Shown: positions 17,853-27,447, numbered from the stretch's first letter. The stretch is 49,709 nucleotides of DNA from Deltaproteobacteria bacterium (GCA_007130885.1 SLRQ01000069.1:1-49709); one strand, 5' to 3'. The notes: generated by a model not told the origin, from the sequence alone. Translations and numbers: made by a program.

Positions 17853-18778
17853 CCCGCCATCGACCTTCGCCTGCTCTATCACCGAGCTGGGAGATGCTGC
17901 TTCAAGGCACCATGCAGCTCATCGCGGACAAGAGGGCTCGGAAAGAGGGGATACCGGTCGAGGAGGTCTCTCGGCTCGTCGGCATACCGGTACATGAGAT
18001 CGGCAAGTGGGCCGAGAATATGAGCGTTGCCGGACCCGAGGATGCCGACCCGTCTTTCTACCTGGATGCCTTTATTACCAATGACCGGTTCTACATTTCG
18101 TGTGGTCCCGCTTTGCCCGGACCAACCAGGCTCAACGCGCGGGAGATCCTCGCACTGCTCACCCTGATAGGACAAATCGATGTGCCCGAGGCGGCGGGAC
18201 ATTTGAACGAGAGCGTGGAGCAGCTAAAGGAGAAGCTCCTTGCAGCCGTCTCGCCCGGCGTCCAGGAAGCGGTACGGCCTCTTCACGAGAGAGTTCGTGT
18301 TCAGCCCGAGGCCACCGGATCGAGTGGGCATCTGGCTGTCTTGGAACAGGCGGCCAAGGAACGGTTGATGGTCGAGGTCGAGTACTACAGCATGGAGAAG
18401 GCTCGCCTTTGGCGACGCAAGGTGAGGCCGTTTCTCGTTCTGCAGCACCTTGGAATTTGGTACGCGCTCGTTGACCACAAGTACATACTGCGGGTGGATC
18501 GCATGAAGAGCGCCTCGCTCACGGATGAGAGCTTCGAGCTGCCACCCGACTTCGATCCGGACCGGTATCGCATGGAGGTGATGTTCGTCGGCGATGCGAC
18601 TCACGAGCTAGCGCTTCGATCTCGAGGGAACGCATGGAAGATTCAGACCGCGAGTCCAAGGGCCGTGCGCGGATGGGTTCTGCGCTCCGGCGGGAAGCTC
18701 GTCATGGAAGGACCCCCGCATGAACGCGAGAGCGTTCTGGCCGACACACGAGAGATCCTGAAGAAGTACTCCGCGTAA
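17849..18778 (+). CDS. WYL-domain transcriptional regulator, second of a tandem pair
   Basis: 309 residues, starting at the ATG that overlaps the upstream WYL gene's stop. The N-terminus (LLQGTMQLIADKRARKEGIPVEEVSRLVGIPVHEIGKWAENMSV) is a helix-rich DNA-binding-like region. The middle (REILALLTLIGQID ... EQLKEKLLAAV) matches PafC-type proteins, and a WYL domain follows (RKVRPFLVLQHLGIWYALVDHKYILRVDRM) with WYA in place of WYL. It probably forms a heterodimer with the upstream protein, by analogy with PafBC. It converges on the AAA+ gene with only 8 bp between stop codons. Confidence 0.82.
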   Translation: MTRHRPSPALSPSWEMLLQGTMQLIADKRARKEGIPVEEVSRLVGIPVHEIGKWAENMSVAGPEDADPSFYLDAFITNDRFYISCGPALPGPTRLNAREILALLTLIGQIDVPEAAGHLNESVEQLKEKLLAAVSPGVQEAVRPLHERVRVQPEATGSSGHLAVLEQAAKERLMVEVEYYSMEKARLWRRKVRPFLVLQHLGIWYALVDHKYILRVDRMKSASLTDESFELPPDFDPDRYRMEVMFVGDATHELALRSRGNAWKIQTASPRAVRGWVLRSGGKLVMEGPPHERESVLADTREILKKYSA

Positions 18779-18786
18779 AGAGGGTG

Positions 18787-21066
18787 CTACGCTCTGAACC
18801 CCACCGAGCGCACCGAGCTGTCTTGTCGCGCCGCCAGTTCCTCCGTCAATGCTTCGAGCATCGCGCCTGCGTCGGGAACGACGCCCAAAAGGCGCATCCT
18901 TCGTATCACGGCCGTTGCATCACCCGGAGTCAGGCCCTCTAGCCTGTCCAGCCTCCGGCGGATGCCCTCCATGATCTCCGGCTCCGGCTCTTTAGCGCCA
19001 AGTGAGTCGAGAGCGGCCACGAAGAGACGCCACCTGGCCTCCTCTCCCGGAGGATCGATGCGAATCTTCAAGGCGAAGCGACGCAGGGATGCTCGATCCA
19101 GCTCGTCGACGAGGTTGGTCGCGCAGAAGAAGATGCCCTCGAAGGACTCCATCTGCGTGAGCATCTCGTTCGTCTCGGTAAGCTCCCAGCGCTGGTGCGC
19201 ATGCCTGCGATCTCGAAGCATTCCATCGGCCTCGTCGAGAAGGAGCACCGCCCCCTGCGCGGCGGCGTCCCGGAACATCCTCGCTATCGCCATCTCCGTC
19301 ATTCCCAAGTAAGGCCCAAGAAGGTCGGATGCTCGACGAAGCATCATTGGTCGCCCCAGCCGTTCGGAGACATGATGCACGAAGGCAGTCTTGCCGGTGC
19401 CCGGCGGCCCGTACAGGCAGACATTGCCCCTACCGGTCCGGGCCAGGCCGTTCACTATGCGATCGAGATCCTCGCTTGCCCGCAAGAGAGAGAGGTCGTA
19501 GGAGGGCCCGTCATGCAGTATCGGGCTCGGGCTCTTCTTGCCCTGGACAGCCAGTGTGCCTTCGAGGATTCGACCGGCCAGCTCGTCGGCTTCGGTGCCG
19601 GGAGCCGGAGCAGCCAGCTCGAGCGAGCGAGCGGTAGCCTCGACGTGACCGGGCGAGAGGCGATCGTCCGTCGCGATGCGCCGGCCGAAACCCTCGCTGA
19701 TGCCATGGGGTCCGAGCATCGTCGAAACGAGACGCTCTCGAACAATCGGAGGCGCCGGCCTCAGCTCGAGCACGTGGCAGAAACGCCGGAGATAGGCCGA
19801 GTCCATGTGCCCCACCTGGTTGGATATCCAGATGGTGGGAACCGGGTTCGACTCGAGCAGCCTGTTGGTCCAGGCTTTTCCCGTGGTGCGCGCCGGACGC
19901 ATGCCAAGAAAAGGCATCTCGCAAGGAAAGACGTCCTCCGCCTCGTCGAAAAGCACCAATGCCGGCCCCGAGGACGCGAGTATTCGTTGACAAAGGACAT
20001 AAGAGGAGAACCTGACCGCGTACTCGATCGAGTCACCGTCCGAGTCCTCGTCTGCGACCTCGTGAAGGGGAACACCCAGATCGTTCGCAAGGAGACGCGC
20101 GAACTCGGTCTTGCCCGTTCCGGTCGGTCCGTGAATGAGCACGTTGATGCCGGCCCGCCCGCGCTCGATGGCCGGCGCCATGATTCGCCGCAGCAGATCG
20201 AAGTCCTCGAACAAGTGGGGAATGTCGTCTCGCACCAGCTTGGGACGAGGCGATCTCCGGAAGAAGTGGCCCAGCATGTCCTTGGCGGTTTCAACGTCTC
20301 CAAGGAGAATCTCGTCGAGACCATCGAGAAGCTCGAGAGGAACGTCGCTGCCTACGCGGGAGGCCCATCTCATTCGAACGAGCCCCGCTTCGGCCAGCCC
20401 GCCCTCGTCACGAAGAGCCCGGCGAACCTCGGAAGGCCCCTCCTCTATGGCAAGACCGACGGTCTTGTAGGCTTCCATCGGTCCCGCGCATTCAGCCAAC
20501 TCGAAGATCTCACGCAACATGTCGTCCACCGAAAAAGCAACCGACAGCGCGAGGACTCGGCTCTCCACATCGGAGAAGCGGAGGGCCGAGCCCAGGATTC
20601 CGGCGGTACGCGAAAGTGGGTCGGGGATGATCTTGGAGTGCTCTTCGACTGCTTCCAGGTATTGGGTCGCCCGGCGCGCGATGGTGGCGGGCTTCATTCT
20701 GTCCGCCTTCTCCGATGTAAGACCGAACAGAGGGTAGAAACGGTGTGTACTCAGGGCATCCTCGATTCGATGGATGCCTCCGGAACGAACCAGCATTCGA
20801 AGGCGCCAAAGATCTCTTTCTCGAATTACTTCGGGTGGAGAGACATTGCCGCGACCCCGGCTCTTTGACGGTCCCTTTTTACTCCGCCCATTGACCTCGG
20901 TTTTTTCCAAGGCCTCTTCACTCCGCGCTTCTTCAATCGACTCCTCACCTCGAGCCTCGAGTCCAGCTTCTTCTCGGCCGTCTTCATCGCCCGGCTTCGA
21001 AGATTCCTCCGTGCGCCACATTCCTGTTCGAACCCGACCTTTGCGCCTCACTCGTCTACGTGCCAT
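18787..21066 (-). CDS. Tandem AAA+ ATPase
   Basis: 759 residues. The start at 21066 has an excellent ribosome site (ggaggagg); a longer frame upstream is ignored. The N-terminus is very basic (MARRRVRRKGRVRTG), then acidic and low complexity. Two AAA+ modules follow. The first has GPTGTGKTEFAR and a Walker B ALVLFDEAEDVFP. The second has GPPGTGKTAFVHH, AVLLLDEADGML and a sensor-1/arginine-finger region IFFCATNLVDELDRASLRRFALKI. Both Walker pairs look intact. The ring-forming class is clear but the substrate is not. The convergent WYL pair is a possible regulator, which is inference only. Confidence 0.85.
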   Translation of the reverse strand: MARRRVRRKGRVRTGMWRTEESSKPGDEDGREEAGLEARGEESIEEARSEEALEKTEVNGRSKKGPSKSRGRGNVSPPEVIRERDLWRLRMLVRSGGIHRIEDALSTHRFYPLFGLTSEKADRMKPATIARRATQYLEAVEEHSKIIPDPLSRTAGILGSALRFSDVESRVLALSVAFSVDDMLREIFELAECAGPMEAYKTVGLAIEEGPSEVRRALRDEGGLAEAGLVRMRWASRVGSDVPLELLDGLDEILLGDVETAKDMLGHFFRRSPRPKLVRDDIPHLFEDFDLLRRIMAPAIERGRAGINVLIHGPTGTGKTEFARLLANDLGVPLHEVADEDSDGDSIEYAVRFSSYVLCQRILASSGPALVLFDEAEDVFPCEMPFLGMRPARTTGKAWTNRLLESNPVPTIWISNQVGHMDSAYLRRFCHVLELRPAPPIVRERLVSTMLGPHGISEGFGRRIATDDRLSPGHVEATARSLELAAPAPGTEADELAGRILEGTLAVQGKKSPSPILHDGPSYDLSLLRASEDLDRIVNGLARTGRGNVCLYGPPGTGKTAFVHHVSERLGRPMMLRRASDLLGPYLGMTEMAIARMFRDAAAQGAVLLLDEADGMLRDRRHAHQRWELTETNEMLTQMESFEGIFFCATNLVDELDRASLRRFALKIRIDPPGEEARWRLFVAALDSLGAKEPEPEIMEGIRRRLDRLEGLTPGDATAVIRRMRLLGVVPDAGAMLEALTEELAARQDSSVRSVGFRA

Positions 21067-21188
21067 GCTTGCCTCCTCCAGTTCACCCATCATCCCAGAG
21101 GGGTGTGACAACCGGACGAGGTAAAGCGTCACCCCCCCGAGTGTTGCCGCAAAAGAGTGTCGCAAGACCCCTAAGTCATGCGGGCGCA

Positions 21189-21292
21189 AGAGGGTGTCGC
21201 AAAACCCTCTCGAAGCTTATCCAGACGTCATTCCCGCGAAAGCGGGGAGCGGGAATGACTTCGAGAAGTGACGACGTTTTGCGGCAGCCTCT
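21189..21292. mobile_element. MITE-like element, 104 bp
   Basis: The ends agaggGtgTcgcaaaac and gttttgcGgcAgcctct form a 17-bp imperfect terminal inverted repeat. Inside is the palindrome gtcattcccgcgaaagcggg followed by gggaatgac. A relative with the same ends is at 43659-43880. It lies between the AAA+ gene's promoter side and the end of etfA. Just upstream (21147-21170) is another partial copy of the end sequence (gccgcaaaagagtgtcgcaag). Confidence 0.65.
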
Positions 21293-21334
21293 TTCGCCGG
21301 GGCGACTACCTACCGCAAGCTATGCGGGCGAAGG

Positions 21335-22294
21335 CTAACCCTTGATCTTCTTGTACTCCTCGATGAACTCGGGGATGGCCTTGAACATGTCGGCCTCGAG
21401 CCCGTAATCGGCGACCTGGAAGATCGGAGCCTCGGGGTCCTTGTTGATCGCGACGATCGTCTTGGAGCCCTTCATGCCGGCCAGGTGCTGGATGGCACCG
21501 CTGATCCCGGCCCCGATGTAGAGGTCGGGCGCCACGATCTTGCCGGTCTGTCCGATCTGAAGATCGTTGGGCTGCCAGCCTGCGTCAATCGCCGCCCTGG
21601 TGGCGCCTATGGCCGCGCCCAGCATATCGGCAAGCTGCTCGATCGGCTCGAACTTGCCCTTGGTCCCGCGGCCTCCCGCGATTACGACGTCGGCGTCGGA
21701 GAGCAAGGGACGCTCGCTCTTGAGCTCCTCCAGACCCACATACTCGGCCCGCAGCGCGCCGGTATCCACTTCGACGTTCGCGGCGACTATCTCGCCCGCG
21801 GTGTCCGTCTCGGGCATGGGTTCGAACTCCGTCGCCCGCGCGGTGAAGATCTTCAACGGCGTGTCGATGGTCACCTCGGCCACCACCGCGCCGGCCCACA
21901 CGGGCCTGTGCAGGGTCTCGCCGTCGACCCCCAGCACATCCGTCGCCATCCCGGCATCCAGCATGGCCGCAACTCTCGGCAAGAAGTCACGGGCCTGCAC
22001 GGTGCTCGCCGCTCCTACCCAGACGGCGCCGGTCGCCTTTATGACGTCGGCGGTGACCTTGGCGTAGGTCTCGGCCAACGGGTTCTCGAGCGCGGGATCG
22101 TCCGCCACATGGACCGTCTTCACGCCACGCTTGGCCATCTCCTGCGCCAAGGAACCGACATCCTTTCCAATGATCAGCCCCTCCAGATCATGTCCGCCCG
22201 CCTCGGCGATCTCCTTGCCGCAAGTCAGGGCCGACCAGGTGGCGCGGCCCATGATGCCACCGCGATGATCCGCAATTATCAGTACGCTTGCCAT
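21335..22294 (-). CDS. etfA: Electron transfer flavoprotein alpha subunit
   Basis: 319 residues, full length. The N-terminal domain ([31 protein letters not shown]) is typical. The C-terminal FAD-binding part has [38 protein letters not shown] and the family signature [45 protein letters not shown]. With EtfB it shuttles electrons from acyl-CoA and related dehydrogenases to ETF:quinone oxidoreductase. It lies 48 bp downstream of etfB and is almost certainly co-transcribed with it. Confidence 0.97.
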   Translation of the reverse strand: MASVLIIADHRGGIMGRATWSALTCGKEIAEAGGHDLEGLIIGKDVGSLAQEMAKRGVKTVHVADDPALENPLAETYAKVTADVIKATGAVWVGAASTVQARDFLPRVAAMLDAGMATDVLGVDGETLHRPVWAGAVVAEVTIDTPLKIFTARATEFEPMPETDTAGEIVAANVEVDTGALRAEYVGLEELKSERPLLSDADVVIAGGRGTKGKFEPIEQLADMLGAAIGATRAAIDAGWQPNDLQIGQTGKIVAPDLYIGAGISGAIQHLAGMKGSKTIVAINKDPEAPIFQVADYGLEADMFKAIPEFIEEYKKIKG

Positions 22295-22342
22295 TTTTCT
22301 TTCTCCAATCGAAATCCGTCGAAGTTCGTTTCAGGTGGCGAC

Positions 22343-23134
22343 CTACAGGGCCTTGGCCTCGTTAGCCAGCTTGTCCACGAGAGTCGGCACATCCGGAACC
22401 ATCTCTCCAGCCTGCCGCTCCGGCGGCGCCGTGAACCTCTTGACGGTGATCTTGGGGGCTATGTCCACGCCGAGCTCCTCCGGCGTGAGCGTCTCGAAGG
22501 GCTTCTTCTTCGCCTTCATGATGCCGGGCAGCGAGGCATACCTGGGCATGTTGAGGCGCAGGTCGACGGTGATGACCGCCGGCAGCTTCAAGCGTAGATC
22601 CTCCAACCCGCCGTCGACCTCTCGGGTGACCTGCATGATCTCGCCCTCTACTATGAGGCCGACCTTCTTCGCCTTCTCTTCCTCGGACTCCAGGCTGGTG
22701 CGCTTGGAAGCGTTCGTGGCATGGCCCCAGCCCAGGTACTGCGCCAGACGCTGGCCTGCCTGTCCTTGATCGTCGTCCACCGCTTGCTTGCCCATCAAAA
22801 CGACGTCGGGAGCCTCTTTCTCGACGACCTTCTGAAGCAGCCGAGCAACCGCGTCGGGATCGAGATCGGCTTCGGTCTTGACCAAAATGCCTCTATCGGC
22901 GCCCATGGCCAGCGCGGAACGAACCTCGGCGGTCGCCACATCGGCTCCGCAGGAGATGATGACGACCTCGCCGCCGTGCGCGTCCCGGAGGCGCAGTCCC
23001 TCCTCCACGGCTATCTCGTCAAAGGGGTTGACCTTGTAGTTGATGCCTTCGGTTACGATTCCGGTTCCATCAGGCTTCACCTTGATCTTGGACTCCGGAT
23101 CCTCCACACGCTTCACAGTGACCAGGATCTTCAC
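22343..23134 (-). CDS. etfB: Electron transfer flavoprotein beta subunit
   Basis: 263 residues from a GTG start (VKILVTVKRVEDPESKIKV), the normal EtfB opening. A longer frame from 23200 adds 22 unfamiliar residues and is not preferred. AMP/FAD-binding features include NPFDEIAVEEGLRLRD, the Gly/Ala-rich ALAMGADRGILV and the signature region VDDDQGQAGQRLAQYLGW. The C-terminal segment (MKAKKKPFETLTPEELG) fits the recognition-loop and tail region. It is the partner of EtfA immediately downstream. Confidence 0.95.
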   Translation of the reverse strand: MKILVTVKRVEDPESKIKVKPDGTGIVTEGINYKVNPFDEIAVEEGLRLRDAHGGEVVIISCGADVATAEVRSALAMGADRGILVKTEADLDPDAVARLLQKVVEKEAPDVVLMGKQAVDDDQGQAGQRLAQYLGWGHATNASKRTSLESEEEKAKKVGLIVEGEIMQVTREVDGGLEDLRLKLPAVITVDLRLNMPRYASLPGIMKAKKKPFETLTPEELGVDIAPKITVKRFTAPPERQAGEMVPDVPTLVDKLANEAKAL

Positions 23135-23286
23135 GGGTTTCTCACTTTCGTTAGGGGAATCAAGGATATAGGGGCGTTGCCCCGACAAATGGGTGGGCAA
23201 GATTAGAGCGCGCGGCGGCGCAGGTCAATACCCTTATGACGCAACGCGTCCATTCAGTGCTCGCAGAGCACGCGCGCGGCACACGG

Positions 23287-23937
23287 TCACGCGCTCTGCT
23301 GGCTCTTTCGCCAGTCCGCCAAGAACCGCTCGATACCAATGTCCGTCAGGGGGTGGTTGGCGAGCTGAGCTATCACTTTGTAGGGGATGGTCGACACGTG
23401 AGCGCCGAGGCGAGCGGCCTCCAGCACGTGGATGGGGTGGCGGATGCTGGCGACGAGCACCTCGGTCGGAAAGTCGTAGTTGTCGAAGATGGTAACGATA
23501 TCGGCTATGAGCCCCATGCCGTCGGTAGTGATGTCGTCCAGCCGTCCCACGAACGGAGAGACGTAGGTCGCGCCCGCCTTGGCGGCCAAGAGGGCTTGAA
23601 CCGGGTGGAAGCACAACGTCACGTTGACCTTCACGCCGTCCGCCGACAAGGCCTTCGTCGCGCGAAGCCCGTCCACGGTGAGCGGCACCTTGACCGCTAT
23701 GTTGTCGGCGATTTCCGCTATGCGGCGCCCCTCCTCGATGAGATCCTCGGCATCGGTGCTCATGCACTCGGCCGAGACCGGTCCGGGGATCATCGAGCAG
23801 ATCTCTTTCACGACCTCCTCGAAGGGACGCCCCGTCTTGGCTATGAGGCTGGGGTTGGTCGTCACGCCGTCCAACACGCCCATGGCGGCGGCTTGGCGGA
23901 TCTCGTCGACGTCGGCGGTATCTATGAACAGCTTCAT
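23287..23937 (-). CDS. fsa: Transaldolase / fructose-6-phosphate aldolase-like (short TalC type)
   Basis: 216 residues, the short subfamily of transaldolases. It opens with [14 protein letters not shown], has the [13 protein letters not shown] box, a Schiff-base lysine at position 83 in NIAVKVPLT and [31 protein letters not shown]. It transfers C3 units between sugar phosphates in the non-oxidative pentose phosphate pathway; true transaldolase and fructose-6-phosphate aldolase activities cannot be separated by eye. A ribosome site (cggag) lies just before the ATG. It may read into etfBA from the same strand. Confidence 0.93.
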   Translation of the reverse strand: MKLFIDTADVDEIRQAAAMGVLDGVTTNPSLIAKTGRPFEEVVKEICSMIPGPVSAECMSTDAEDLIEEGRRIAEIADNIAVKVPLTVDGLRATKALSADGVKVNVTLCFHPVQALLAAKAGATYVSPFVGRLDDITTDGMGLIADIVTIFDNYDFPTEVLVASIRHPIHVLEAARLGAHVSTIPYKVIAQLANHPLTDIGIERFLADWRKSQQSA

Positions 23938-24029
23938 GGGATTCTCCGGAGGTAGGAAAATGGTGGCGATCGCTGAACGCGGCGCGGAGGATACAGCAGA
24001 TTCGCCGAGGGATCAGCAATCGGACGCAA

Positions 24030-24923
24030 TCACCGAGATCCTGCCCCGCCCCGTCTTCGCTCCACCAGAGTTTCCACGTACGGGAGCATTCGGCGCACGT
24101 AGGCGACTCTCTCCTCGTCCCGCCCGATCCGCTCATACCTCCGCCATGACGAGAGTGCTCTCTCCATGAGCTCGAGATCCAAGAGATCCGCGCGGATCTC
24201 GAAGGTGATGTCTCCAAGAAGGAACAAGAGGTCCGCGTCGTCCGGCTTGAGCCTCGAGGCCCGTTCAATATGCTCCAGAGCGATGGATGGACTCTCGATG
24301 GCCCGCCACGCCTCTCCTCGCAGCCTCGAGGCATCAGCCACCGGCGCAAGCGCCGCTCTGTAGCAAGCCAGCGCGGGCCCCTCTTCACCGGCGCCCTTCA
24401 AACGGGCGGCCCGCTCCAGAGCCTGCTCGATCGAGCCCGCGACGCCGGTGGGAGAGCACTCCTCCGGCGCCCGCGGCGCCTCCTCCACGTCCGACTCGAT
24501 CAGATCCTCGAAGCTTCGAAGCCCAGGCTCCGCGGCGTCGATCACGCGCCTGTACCAATCAATGGCGTCGGGGTAACGGCCGGCCCCATCGTAGAGGCGC
24601 GCAATGCTGAGCGCGATATCGGCGGGCACTTCCTCTTGGAGCAGCTCGGGCTGCCTCATGTCGATCTCATCCAGGATCGCGGACAGCTCGGGCGCCGCCT
24701 CCACGGGCTCCTCCTCGGAAGCGGGCTGCTCTTCCTCATGGCGGGGTATGACCTCGGGAGCTTCGCACCCAAGGCCCATCGCCACACAAAAGACCAGCAA
24801 GGCCCGCGGAAGCCCCGACCACCCTCCGTCGAACAAGAACGGCCTCCCCCGCAAAACGGGAGCTTCGCTCGCCGGCCGGAGCTCGGTCTCTCGAGCACAC
24901 GTCACACGCGAGGCGGCGTTCAT
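24030..24923 (-). CDS. TPR-like lipoprotein
   Basis: 297 residues. The start at 24923 overlaps the folK stop as ATGA. A long n-region precedes a hydrophobic stretch and a lipobox (LLVFCVAMGLGC), so it is probably exported and lipidated. The mature part has helical repeats of TPR character: VPADIALSIARLYDGAGRYPDAIDWYRRVIDAA, EQALERAARLKGAGEEGPALACYRAAL, SIALEHIERASRLKPDDADLLFLLGDI. TPR proteins act as scaffolds; no partner is indicated. It is the last gene of the dapA-dapB-folK run. Confidence 0.75.
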   Translation of the reverse strand: MNAASRVTCARETELRPASEAPVLRGRPFLFDGGWSGLPRALLVFCVAMGLGCEAPEVIPRHEEEQPASEEEPVEAAPELSAILDEIDMRQPELLQEEVPADIALSIARLYDGAGRYPDAIDWYRRVIDAAEPGLRSFEDLIESDVEEAPRAPEECSPTGVAGSIEQALERAARLKGAGEEGPALACYRAALAPVADASRLRGEAWRAIESPSIALEHIERASRLKPDDADLLFLLGDITFEIRADLLDLELMERALSSWRRYERIGRDEERVAYVRRMLPYVETLVERRRGGAGSR

Positions 24924-25351
24924 GAGGCTACCGGCACTCCACCCACCTCGGCCAAGGGAACCCGAACGAACGGGCGGCGCCAGCCCGGGTGCGGAAGCAC
25001 GATCGTCGGCGTGTGAATCCTCGTCTTGCCGTACGTTATCAGATCCAGATCCAGCACCCTGGGCCCCCACCTCACTCCATTGCGGATCCGGCCGCAGGCC
25101 CGCTCCACCGCATGCAGCCAGGAGAGCAGAACGAGGGGCGAGAGCCCCGTCTCCACCCGAACGACCCCGTTCAGGTACCACGGCTGCACCTGACCGAACG
25201 GCTCGGTCTCGTACCACGACGAACGCGCCACGACCCTGAGCCTCGGCTCCGACTCGAGCAGCTCGATTGCACGATCGAAGACGGCACTCCTCGGCCCGAG
25301 GTTGCTTCCCAACGCGATGAACGCCGTCGTCAAAGATTGTCCACCGTCCAT
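24920..25351 (-). CDS. folK: 6-hydroxymethyl-7,8-dihydropterin pyrophosphokinase
   Basis: 143 residues. The protein has the HPPK signatures: AFIALGSNLGPR, ARSSWYETEPFGQVQPWYLNGVVRVET, RWGPRVLDLDLITYG and LPHPGWRRPFVRVPLAEV. It transfers pyrophosphate from ATP to the pterin in folate synthesis. The ATG at 25351 is preferred since it follows gacgggggaaa. A GTG at 25366 that overlaps the dapB stop is possible and would make the genes overlap. Its stop overlaps the next gene (ATGA). A folate gene here is a guest in a lysine/peptidoglycan operon. Confidence 0.93.
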   Translation of the reverse strand: MDGGQSLTTAFIALGSNLGPRSAVFDRAIELLESEPRLRVVARSSWYETEPFGQVQPWYLNGVVRVETGLSPLVLLSWLHAVERACGRIRNGVRWGPRVLDLDLITYGKTRIHTPTIVLPHPGWRRPFVRVPLAEVGGVPVAS

Positions 25352-25362
25352 TTTCCCCCGTC

Positions 25363-26184
25363 TCACGCCAGCCGCAGCACATCCTCCATTCCATAGAGCC
25401 CCGCCTCACGGCCGGTTAGCCACCTAGCCGCTCGAACGGCCCCATGCGCGAAGATGTCACGGCTGCCAGCACGATGTGTAAGCTCCAAACGGTCCCCTTG
25501 TCCGAAAAAGTATACAGTATGCTCGCCGACCACGTCCCCCCCCCGGAGAGTCTGCATGCCTATCTCCTCCCGCCCGCGCGGACCCGGCATACCTTCACGG
25601 TGATACACGGCGTCGCGGGTGAGATCCCTACCGAGAGCATCCGCGACGACCTCCCCCAACCTCATCGCGGTCCCCGAAGGAGCGTCGGCCTTCCTTCCGT
25701 GGTGTGCCTCGAGTATTTCGACGTCGTACTCTTCAGCAAGGCTTTCGGCCGCCTTTCTCGCCAGCAGAATCATAAGGTTCGCCCCAACGCTCATATTCGG
25801 AGCCATGATCACGGGCACCTTCGCGGCCGCCTGCTCGATCGGCGCTTTAGCGTCCTCACCAAGGCCGGTCGTACCCACCACGAGAGGCACCCCTTTTTCG
25901 GCGCAGGCGGCGGCGTGCGCGGCGCAAGCCTCGGGGCGGGTGAAGTCTATGACCACCTTATTGCCTTGGGCTTCTTCCAGCGCCTTGCGAAGATCATCCG
26001 CGACCACCACGCCGAGCGGCTCGAGCCCGGCCAGCGTGCCCGCGTCCTTGCCGACTCCGTCGGTGCCCGGCTGATCCGAGGCGCCCGCCACACACACCCC
26101 CGAGGTTTCCGCGGCTACTCGAATGATGCGCCTGCCCATTTTCCCCGACGCTCCGGTTACGACGACGTTCACCGTATCCTTCAT
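25363..26184 (-). CDS. dapB: 4-hydroxy-tetrahydrodipicolinate reductase
   Basis: 273 residues. The start at 26184 overlaps the dapA stop as ATGA. The nucleotide-binding motif VVVTGASGKMGRR is at the N-terminus, then VVIDFTRPEA, VPLVVGTTGL, VIMAPNMSVGANL, and the substrate/catalytic motif EAHHGRKADAPSGTA with the conserved His pair and Lys. DapB reduces hydroxytetrahydrodipicolinate with NAD(P)H in the diaminopimelate/lysine pathway. About 97 codons of open frame upstream belong to the dapA region in another frame and are not part of the gene. Confidence 0.97.
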   Translation of the reverse strand: MKDTVNVVVTGASGKMGRRIIRVAAETSGVCVAGASDQPGTDGVGKDAGTLAGLEPLGVVVADDLRKALEEAQGNKVVIDFTRPEACAAHAAACAEKGVPLVVGTTGLGEDAKAPIEQAAAKVPVIMAPNMSVGANLMILLARKAAESLAEEYDVEILEAHHGRKADAPSGTAMRLGEVVADALGRDLTRDAVYHREGMPGPRGREEIGMQTLRGGDVVGEHTVYFFGQGDRLELTHRAGSRDIFAHGAVRAARWLTGREAGLYGMEDVLRLA

Positions 26185-27065
26185 TCGAGCAACCCTCCAT
26201 AAGAGAACATCACCTCTCGCAGGAGAGCGCGAGTCTGCTCGCTTGCCGGGGTGAGCGGCATTCGCAGGGAGTCCTCGCACCTGCCCATCATCGACATAGC
26301 GGCCTTCAAGGGGACAGGGCTCGACTCCGCGAACAAAGCGTCGATCAGCGGAAGGAGTTTCGCCTGCATTTGCCGCGCCCGATCCAGCTCCCCCGCGTTG
26401 AAGGCGCGAATCAGCTCGGCCGTGTCCCGAGGAGCCACGTTGCCCACCACGGTTATTACGCCGTCTCCTCCGCAAGCGAGGAACGGGAGGATGGTGAAGT
26501 CGTCACCGGAGAGCAGGTTGAAGTCCTCGCCGCAGCGCTCTCTGATGGAGACGGCCAGCGCCATATCCCGCGATGCGTCCTTAATGCCGACCACACCGTC
26601 GATCGAGGCGCAACGGCAAACGGAATCGAGGCTCATGGACAGCGCGGTTCGGCCCGGCACGTTGTACATGATGACGGGCAAACCACCGTCCCGCGCCACG
26701 ACCTCGTAGTGCCTGAAAAGACCCTCGGGGGTTGGCTTGTTGTAGTACGGCGTGACGACCAGGGCGGCGTCCGCGCCCGCTTCCCTCGCCATTTTCGTAA
26801 GCTCGACGGTCTTGCCGGTGTCGTTGCTGCCGGTACCCGCTATGACCGGCGCGCTGTCGCCCACGACCTTCTTGACGGTTCTAACGACCACGACCGTCTC
26901 CTCGGGTTTCAGCGTGGCGCCCTCTCCGGTAGTGCCGCACGCGACAATGCCGTCGCTGGTCTCGGCCATCAACCACTCGGTCAGTCGAGACAGAGCTTCC
27001 TCATCGACCGTCCCGTCCTTCATGGGCGTTATAATCGCGGGATAAGAACCCTTCAGCCGTCTCAT
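26181..27065 (-). CDS. dapA: 4-hydroxy-tetrahydrodipicolinate synthase
   Basis: 294 residues, full length. The protein condenses pyruvate with aspartate semialdehyde through Lys162 (VVGIKDAS), with Tyr134 (IMYNVPGRT) and the GTTGE motif at 44-48. An excellent ribosome site (agaaggaggag) precedes the ATG. It opens a run of overlapping genes, dapA-dapB-folK-TPR lipoprotein, so expression is probably from a promoter in 27066-27204. There a tatgat hexamer on the minus strand is a plausible -10, without a clear -35. Confidence 0.97.
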   Translation of the reverse strand: MRRLKGSYPAIITPMKDGTVDEEALSRLTEWLMAETSDGIVACGTTGEGATLKPEETVVVVRTVKKVVGDSAPVIAGTGSNDTGKTVELTKMAREAGADAALVVTPYYNKPTPEGLFRHYEVVARDGGLPVIMYNVPGRTALSMSLDSVCRCASIDGVVGIKDASRDMALAVSIRERCGEDFNLLSGDDFTILPFLACGGDGVITVVGNVAPRDTAELIRAFNAGELDRARQMQAKLLPLIDALFAESSPVPLKAAMSMMGRCEDSLRMPLTPASEQTRALLREVMFSYGGLLE

Positions 27066-27204
27066 TACTCCTCCTTCTAAAAAACGCGAACGCGGGCGGC
27101 TGCGTTTCGCATCATAGCAATAAGCACGTTGCTCACGGCGCGGCAGTCATCCGCCCGCGCGCCGGGCGAGCAAGCTCGATATGTTCCATGGAGGGACCGG
27201 CCGC

Positions 27205-27447
27205 TCAGAATGGTTCCTGCTCCAGCGAGTACGGTTCGAACGGCTCGTCATCCTCTTCCTCGTCCTCTTCTTCCTCGTCTTCCTCTGGGGGCTCCTCGAC
27301 CCGCCGGACCTCCTCCGTAGTCTCCGCGGCCACGGGAGAGGCTCGGCGCTCGGGAGGGCGAGGAGAAGCCTTGACTCCACAACCGGCAAAAAAGCACACC
27401 AACACAGCCAATACGACAATGACCAGGCGCGCGGGAGAATCACTCAT
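27205..27447 (-). CDS. Small acidic-tailed lipoprotein, LptM-like
   Basis: 80 residues from the ATG at 27447. A hydrophobic signal ends in a lipobox (LVCFFAGC), followed by CGVKASPRPPERR, which resembles the short CGxKxPxxPP lipoproteins found beside lysine/DAP genes (LptM/YifL type). The rest is a run of Glu/Asp, then EPYSLEQEPF. A longer start at 27492 is less likely because the signal would begin late. Its position upstream of dapA fits that lineage of lipoproteins, but homology to LptM is only suggestive. Confidence 0.6.
   Translation of the reverse strand: MSDSPARLVIVVLAVLVCFFAGCGVKASPRPPERRASPVAAETTEEVRRVEEPPEEDEEEEDEEEDDEPFEPYSLEQEPF

Noticed and set aside
19195..20868. A 557-codon open frame on the plus strand
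   Set aside because: It is antisense to the AAA+ gene, whose Walker motifs and ribosome site are clear.
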